IMG/VR virus record: IMGVR_UViG_3300017741_000037
Span: 1-27,620 of that record
Direction: 5' to 3' (one strand)
DNA: 27,620 nucleotides
Source: a virus
The number at the start of each line of letters is the position of its first letter. Position 1 is the first letter of the stretch. Below the pieces are notes generated by a model. The model worked only from the letters and a program-made list of their open reading frames with translations, was not told where the DNA came from and did no database searches. Position numbers and translations under genes: made by a program. This document shows, one piece after another, positions 23,655 to 27,620 of the stretch.

Positions 23655-24683
23655 ATGGGATTTCAAAGATTTCAAGCAGGAGATATAATAGTAAGTAATG
23701 ATGCCGTTGCTTCCACAATGTGGAGTAATAACGTACCAACATTAACTGAATTTTATACTTCATCAGTTCAAGTAGAAAGTAGTACAAAAGAATATTATTT
23801 TGATGTTTACCAAACAGCATCCCAAGATACAACAGCACAAATTCAATTTGCAGTTGCTTATTGTGATCAAGAAGGTAGTGGTAGTACATTTTTTAATTCT
23901 TTAGTAACAGGTTCTTCAGCTACAAGATCAAATTATGGTCAATATAGAACTTTAGTTCTAGGAGATGAAAACGCAAGTTTTATTTTTGGTAACGCCACTT
24001 CATCTTATTTTTATGCTCTCAATATTGAAAGAGCCCGCTATAAAGAATCAATTCTCCCAGGTATAACAGATATTGTATTAACAAATTCAGGTAGTACTCT
24101 TCATTTAACAGATGATAGTCAATTAAACCAAACTGCAGTATTTACGGATGCAGGTAGAAGATATAATTTAGTATCTGGTTCATCAGGAACAGTTTACACA
24201 GGGTTAAATGATAATGGTTGGACACCTTCCTCAGGATCATATGGTTGGTTATTACCAGATATTGGAGTTCTATTATTAAATGGAGAAGCTTTAGATGGTG
24301 CAAGTGGTATTGCTGTTGATGGTGGTTTAAATTTTAAAATTTCTAGATCATTTGATTCTGGTTCCTTAAACCAAAAAAGAATGATTGATACATTAAATAA
24401 TGGTCAAAACTTCACATTAAATAGTGATGAAACATTATCATCAGATTTTGTATTTGTAAGAGCAAAAAACAATGAATTTAACTATTCAGAAAACCCATCA
24501 TTTATTTCAGGTTCAACAGGTGTTGTAATTTATCCTGAATTTGTTGATAACCCACAAACATATATTACTACAGTAGGATTATATAATGATAATAGTGAAT
24601 TATTAGCAGTAGCTAAATTATCAAGACCCCTACCAAAAGATTTTACAAAAGAATTACTCGTAAGAGTTAAGCTTGATTTTTAA
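23655..24683 (+). CDS. Tail structural protein A with shared C-terminal module (342 aa)
   Basis: The product is 342 residues, starting MGFQRFQAGDIIVSNDAVAS, with a beta-rich N-terminal half (STKEYYFDVYQTASQDTTAQ). The C-terminal part follows the order: an LTDD element, a GWLLPDIGVLLLNGEAL strand pair, NEFNYSENPSF, then TYITTVGLYNDNSELLAVAK and LSRPLPKDF. The next protein has the same order, so the two share an assembly module with different N-termini. I recall this NEF-x-Y-x-x-NP...TTVGLYN-x-x-x-LLAV signature from tail proteins of other T4-like and Bacteroidota phages. Likely a baseplate-proximal or fibre-connecting protein. Confidence 0.78.
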   Translation: MGFQRFQAGDIIVSNDAVASTMWSNNVPTLTEFYTSSVQVESSTKEYYFDVYQTASQDTTAQIQFAVAYCDQEGSGSTFFNSLVTGSSATRSNYGQYRTLVLGDENASFIFGNATSSYFYALNIERARYKESILPGITDIVLTNSGSTLHLTDDSQLNQTAVFTDAGRRYNLVSGSSGTVYTGLNDNGWTPSSGSYGWLLPDIGVLLLNGEALDGASGIAVDGGLNFKISRSFDSGSLNQKRMIDTLNNGQNFTLNSDETLSSDFVFVRAKNNEFNYSENPSFISGSTGVVIYPEFVDNPQTYITTVGLYNDNSELLAVAKLSRPLPKDFTKELLVRVKLDF

Positions 24684-24688
24684 AATGA

Positions 24689-25633
24689 ATGGCAGCCTTC
24701 AAACAATTTTCCACCAAGGATATTACCATAGCTCCTTTTACAGCTAACAAAGGATTTGATTTTGTTAGTGGATCTATAACTGCATCTAACGTTGGTATTG
24801 ACATTTTTCAAGGTATTAACCCTACAGGCTCTATTATTTCAACGGAAGCCCCAGATACAGGTTTAATATCAGTACAAAACACAACAGGGGTATATAATAG
24901 TATAAAACAGTTATATTATACTAATTTTTTATCTAGGAGTTGGGGTAATGATGTCCCTACCCAAAGTATAATCCCAGGAGCTTTAAGACAAGACACAAAA
25001 TTTGTAGGTCCAATTCAAGCACCTAGATATGAAAATTATCTTCAATCTACCTTAACTCAATCAAGAATGTTACCTACAGGGTCAGGTTCTGTAGAAGGTG
25101 CTATTTCAGTTGTTTCAGTACCACAAAAATTATTTGGTGAAAATATTGTCCCTACTACTTTTGTTTTAAATTATAGTAGTAGTGAATTAACAGATGATGG
25201 AGAAGGAAATTTAATAAGTGGATCTGATATAGTAGGTCAAATTTTTTATCCTCATGGTATAGCAGTTATTACTACAAGTTCTTTAACAACTATGAGTGCT
25301 GCTATTAGTGCTTCTGGAAAAGATTTATCTGCTGTTTCTGTTCATTTTTCATCATCTATAACAATATATGAACATCAATATAAATGTATTATTAGTGAAA
25401 ATGAATTTGGATATTCATTAAACCCCTCAATTATATCATCAAGTACAGATTTAACCGGTAGTCTAAATGATGTGTATTATGATTTTGCAACAGGTTCAGT
25501 TTTTGACCCTTATGTAACTACAGTAGGATTATATAATGAAAATTCTGACTTATTAGCTGTAGGTAAATTATCATACCCTGTACCAATTTCAAAATATTGT
25601 GATACTACAATCATAGTAAATTTCGATACTTAA
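24689..25633 (+). CDS. Tail structural protein B with shared C-terminal module (314 aa)
   Basis: The product is 314 residues. I chose ATG 24689 (MAAFKQFSTKDITIAPF) over ATG 24685, which is in another frame. The N-terminus has a mixed beta pattern (FVSGSITASNVGIDIFQGIN) and YTNFLSRSWG. The second half contains KLFGENIVPTTFVLNYSSSE, LTDDGEGNLISG, GQIFYPHGIAVIT, NEFGYSLNPSI and VTTVGLYNENSDLLAVGKLS, matching the module of the preceding protein. It starts 5 nt after that gene. The pair probably interacts in the same tail substructure. Confidence 0.78.
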   Translation: MAAFKQFSTKDITIAPFTANKGFDFVSGSITASNVGIDIFQGINPTGSIISTEAPDTGLISVQNTTGVYNSIKQLYYTNFLSRSWGNDVPTQSIIPGALRQDTKFVGPIQAPRYENYLQSTLTQSRMLPTGSGSVEGAISVVSVPQKLFGENIVPTTFVLNYSSSELTDDGEGNLISGSDIVGQIFYPHGIAVITTSSLTTMSAAISASGKDLSAVSVHFSSSITIYEHQYKCIISENEFGYSLNPSIISSSTDLTGSLNDVYYDFATGSVFDPYVTTVGLYNENSDLLAVGKLSYPVPISKYCDTTIIVNFDT

Positions 25634-25634
25634 A

Positions 25635-26084
25635 ATGCAATGGACTTATAAAACACAAGTAATGGAGAGTATCTCTGACTTTCCAGATGAAACTCATGGT
25701 TTCGTGTATATGATAACCCACAAACCTACAAAAAAGGCTTATCTTGGTAAGAAAATACTTCAAAATACTACTAAAGTAAAATTAGGTAAAAAAGAATTAG
25801 CTGAATATGCTGGGGTAGTAGGAAGGAAACCATCATATAAATTAGCAGTAAAAGAATCAAATTGGAAAACATATTGGGGTTCAAATAAATATCTTAAAGA
25901 ATTATACGAAACAGAACCAAGAGAAAATTTTGAGCGACATATTTTAATTTGTGCTCCTACAAAAAAGTTATTAACTTACTACGAAATAAAATATCAAATG
26001 ATATATCAAGTTTTAGAAAAACCCGAAGAATTCTTCAATGATAACATTCTCGGAAAGTTCTTCACTCGTGACTTTGATATCTAA
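25635..26084 (+). CDS. GIY-YIG endonuclease, SegE-like
   Basis: The product is 149 residues. GFVYMITHKPTKKAYLGKK (22-40) is a variant GIY-YIG core: the first motif is VYM and the second YLG. YYEIKYQMIYQ carries E117, fitting the catalytic glutamate, and FFNDNI carries N136 near the end, as in SegE-type proteins of T4-like phages. K39 and K40 follow the YLG motif as in that family. It may be a free-standing homing or host-DNA nuclease. It lies at the join between late tail genes and replication genes, 1 nt after the upstream stop, with a promoter-like box after it. Family call is good; target unknown. Confidence 0.82.
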   Translation: MQWTYKTQVMESISDFPDETHGFVYMITHKPTKKAYLGKKILQNTTKVKLGKKELAEYAGVVGRKPSYKLAVKESNWKTYWGSNKYLKELYETEPRENFERHILICAPTKKLLTYYEIKYQMIYQVLEKPEEFFNDNILGKFFTRDFDI

Positions 26085-26091
26085 ATAATTG

Positions 26092-26101
26092 TTCGTATAT
26101 T
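26092..26101 (+). promoter_or_regulatory. Candidate early/middle promoter box (TTCGTATATT)
   Basis: Third exact TTCGTATATT, ending 7 nt before the primase start. Its presence upstream of a replication gene, where no ATATTTATAA occurs, supports a class separate from the late boxes. Confidence 0.45.
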
Positions 26102-26108
26102 ACGATTT

Positions 26109-27035
26109 ATGGTAAATGAACTATTAGTCAATTTAGTAGATTCTGTATTAGGTACAGGTAAAAGAACAGCAAGAGGCAATAAAGCCTATCACTGTCCTTA
26201 CTGCAACCATCATAAACCAAAATTAGAAGTTAACTTTACTCAACATAAAAAAGGTTATAATCCCTTCCATTGTTGGGCTTGTGATAAAAAAGGTAGTCGT
26301 ATTTCGTCTATATTTAAACAAGTAAAAGCACCATTAGAAAAATACGAGGAATTAAAAAAATTAATTGGTAGTGAAGTCGAAATAAAAAAACAAGATAATC
26401 AAACACAATTAAAACTCACAGAAGAATATAAATCAATTTTAGGTAGTAGAGATATTTTAGCCCGACATGCATTATCATACTTAAAATCTAGGGGTATTAC
26501 TAAAGATGATATTGAAAAATATAATATAGGATATTGTGAATATGGTAGATATGCTAAAATGATTATTATCCCATCTTATGATGAACAGGGTAATTTAAAT
26601 TATTTTACAGGTCGTTCATTTGAAAAAGAACCATTTGTTAAATATCGTAATCCAGAGACATCACGTGATATAGTACCATTTGAGTTATTTATTAATTGGG
26701 ATATACCGTTAGTACTGTGCGAAGGACCATTTGATGCTATAGCTATTAAAAGAAATGCTATTCCTCTATTAGGTAAGAATATACAACAAAATTTAATGAA
26801 AAAAATCGTCACTTCTAAAGTTGAAAAAATTTATATAGCTTTAGATACAGACGCCCAAAAGCAAGCACTTAAGTTTGCTGAATATTTTATAAATGAAGGT
26901 AAAGAAGTCTATTTTATGGACCTCGAAGGAAAAGATCCAAGTGAAATGGGTTTTACTAATTTCACAAAACTAATTCAAAAAACGTTTCCAATTAATCAAT
27001 ACGATTTGATGAAACGGAAACTACAATTACTATGA
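26109..27035 (+). CDS. 61: DNA primase, gp61-like (zinc finger + TOPRIM)
   Basis: The product is 308 residues. An N-terminal zinc-binding module has C29-x2-C32 (HCPYC) and C55-x2-C58 (HCWAC), which read template DNA in bacterial and phage primases. A TOPRIM domain follows, with E205 in LVLCEGPFDAIAI and the D247/D249 pair in IYIALDTDAQ; these residues bind the catalytic metals. Length is near T4 gp61 (342 aa), and there is no helicase domain, so a separate gp41-like helicase is expected elsewhere. It makes RNA primers for lagging-strand synthesis. The stop overlaps the next start by 4 nt (ATGA), so the nuclease gene is translationally coupled. Confidence 0.92.
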   Translation: MVNELLVNLVDSVLGTGKRTARGNKAYHCPYCNHHKPKLEVNFTQHKKGYNPFHCWACDKKGSRISSIFKQVKAPLEKYEELKKLIGSEVEIKKQDNQTQLKLTEEYKSILGSRDILARHALSYLKSRGITKDDIEKYNIGYCEYGRYAKMIIIPSYDEQGNLNYFTGRSFEKEPFVKYRNPETSRDIVPFELFINWDIPLVLCEGPFDAIAIKRNAIPLLGKNIQQNLMKKIVTSKVEKIYIALDTDAQKQALKFAEYFINEGKEVYFMDLEGKDPSEMGFTNFTKLIQKTFPINQYDLMKRKLQLL

Positions 27036-27620
27036 GTAAAAGAAACATTAAACATTCCTACAACAGGATTCTAGAAATTTCTGAGGATGCGAAACAAATT
27101 ACTATGCCAGATTCACGGTACTACCGTAGAAATGGAAAGTACTACCCCTCAATCACTTATGTTTTAGGATCATATCCTAAAGGTAAATTCTTTGAAGATT
27201 GGCTAAAAAAAGTAGGATATTCTGCTGAATATATTGTTAAAAAAGCAGGGGAACAGGGTACTGAAGTACATGAAATGATTGAAGATTACCTAAATGGTAA
27301 GGAATTAAATTTCTTATCACCAACGGGATACCCAAAATATGACCCATTAGTATGGCAAATGTTCTTACGCTTTGTTGATTTTTGGGAAGAATATAATCCA
27401 AAATTAATTGAAACAGAAGTACACTTATTTTCAGATGAAATTAAAGTAGCAGGTACTTGTGATATGGTATGTGAAATTGAAATCGATGGTAAAACAGAAC
27501 TTTGGATTATTGATTTTAAAACATCAAACCACCTTCAAACAACCTATGATTTACAAACTGCAATTTATGGTAAATGTTATGAAGAATGTTATGGTAAAAA
27601 AGCAGATCGTTATGGTGTGC
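27032..27620 (+). CDS. PD-(D/E)XK exonuclease (Cas4/RecB-like), 5' part
   Basis: The frame is open from ATG 27032 to the window edge, about 196 residues. The PD-(D/E)XK nuclease core is visible: a helix with KAGEQGTEVHEMIEDYLNG (about 72-90, containing the H of the RecB/Cas4 motif), an acidic strand VAGTCDMVCEIEIDG with the catalytic Asp, and WIIDFKTSNHLQTTYDLQTA with D-x-K followed by the Q-x3-Y type motif QTAIYG. Such enzymes degrade or resect DNA during phage recombination or replication. The 3' end is outside the window. Family call is confident; the specific role is not. Confidence 0.87.
   Translation, partial: MSKRNIKHSYNRILEISEDAKQITMPDSRYYRRNGKYYPSITYVLGSYPKGKFFEDWLKKVGYSAEYIVKKAGEQGTEVHEMIEDYLNGKELNFLSPTGYPKYDPLVWQMFLRFVDFWEEYNPKLIETEVHLFSDEIKVAGTCDMVCEIEIDGKTELWIIDFKTSNHLQTTYDLQTAIYGKCYEECYGKKADRYGV

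Noticed and set aside
1-27620. CRISPR array, insertion sequence or integrase/attachment site
   Set aside because: No regularly spaced direct repeats, transposase or integrase sequence was seen; the window reads as a continuous lytic-phage segment.

Overview
The window is a stretch of an AT-rich, T4-like (contractile-tailed) phage genome. The evidence is a gp55-type late sigma factor, a baseplate set with recognisable gp25 and gp6 homologues, a gp5-like spike protein, and a gp61-like primase followed by a PD-(D/E)XK nuclease. Almost no start codon has a Shine-Dalgarno sequence. Starts are preceded by A/T-rich runs such as aaataaagttATG, which is typical of Bacteroidota and their phages. Several virion proteins also resemble, from memory, tail proteins of Bacteroidota phages. 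A Bacteroidota (probably flavobacterial) host is therefore my best inference, but no host gene is present to prove it.

Layout. 1-60: the tail end of an unidentified gene. 97-993: UV-damage endonuclease (UvsE/UVDE). 1064-2090: five small proteins of unknown function. 2091-2421: an RNA island, with a probable structured RNA, tRNA-Leu(UAA), tRNA-Arg(UCU) and a strong intrinsic terminator. 2460-4580: small unknowns, a 32-residue membrane peptide, an HD-domain phosphohydrolase and a membrane-anchored coiled-coil protein. 4593-5408: gp55-like late sigma factor. 5441-14365: the baseplate cluster (small coiled-coil protein, gp5-like spike, a large Pro/Gly-rich protein, an inserted GT32-type glycosyltransferase, gp25, gp6, a DNRLRE-like protein and a Pro-rich coiled-coil protein). 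14396-22903: one 2835-residue virion protein with a LamG-like domain. 22965-25633: three further tail or fibre proteins, two of which share a C-terminal module. 25635-27620: a SegE-like GIY-YIG nuclease, the primase and the start of the exonuclease. Every gene is on the + strand.

How the parts fit. The right end (primase, nuclease) and left end (UvsE, small proteins, tRNAs) look like early or middle functions. Several of these genes follow a TTCGTATATT-like box. The central structural block looks late, and its transcription units start just downstream of an ATATTTATAA box. The late sigma factor lies directly upstream of the first of those units. Some boxes are so close to the start codon (4-9 nt) that nearly leaderless late mRNAs are possible.

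The least explained items are the three-way-junction-like RNA at 2103-2199, the late-box geometry, a 75-nt C-free G-rich tract at 3124-3198, and the giant structural protein.
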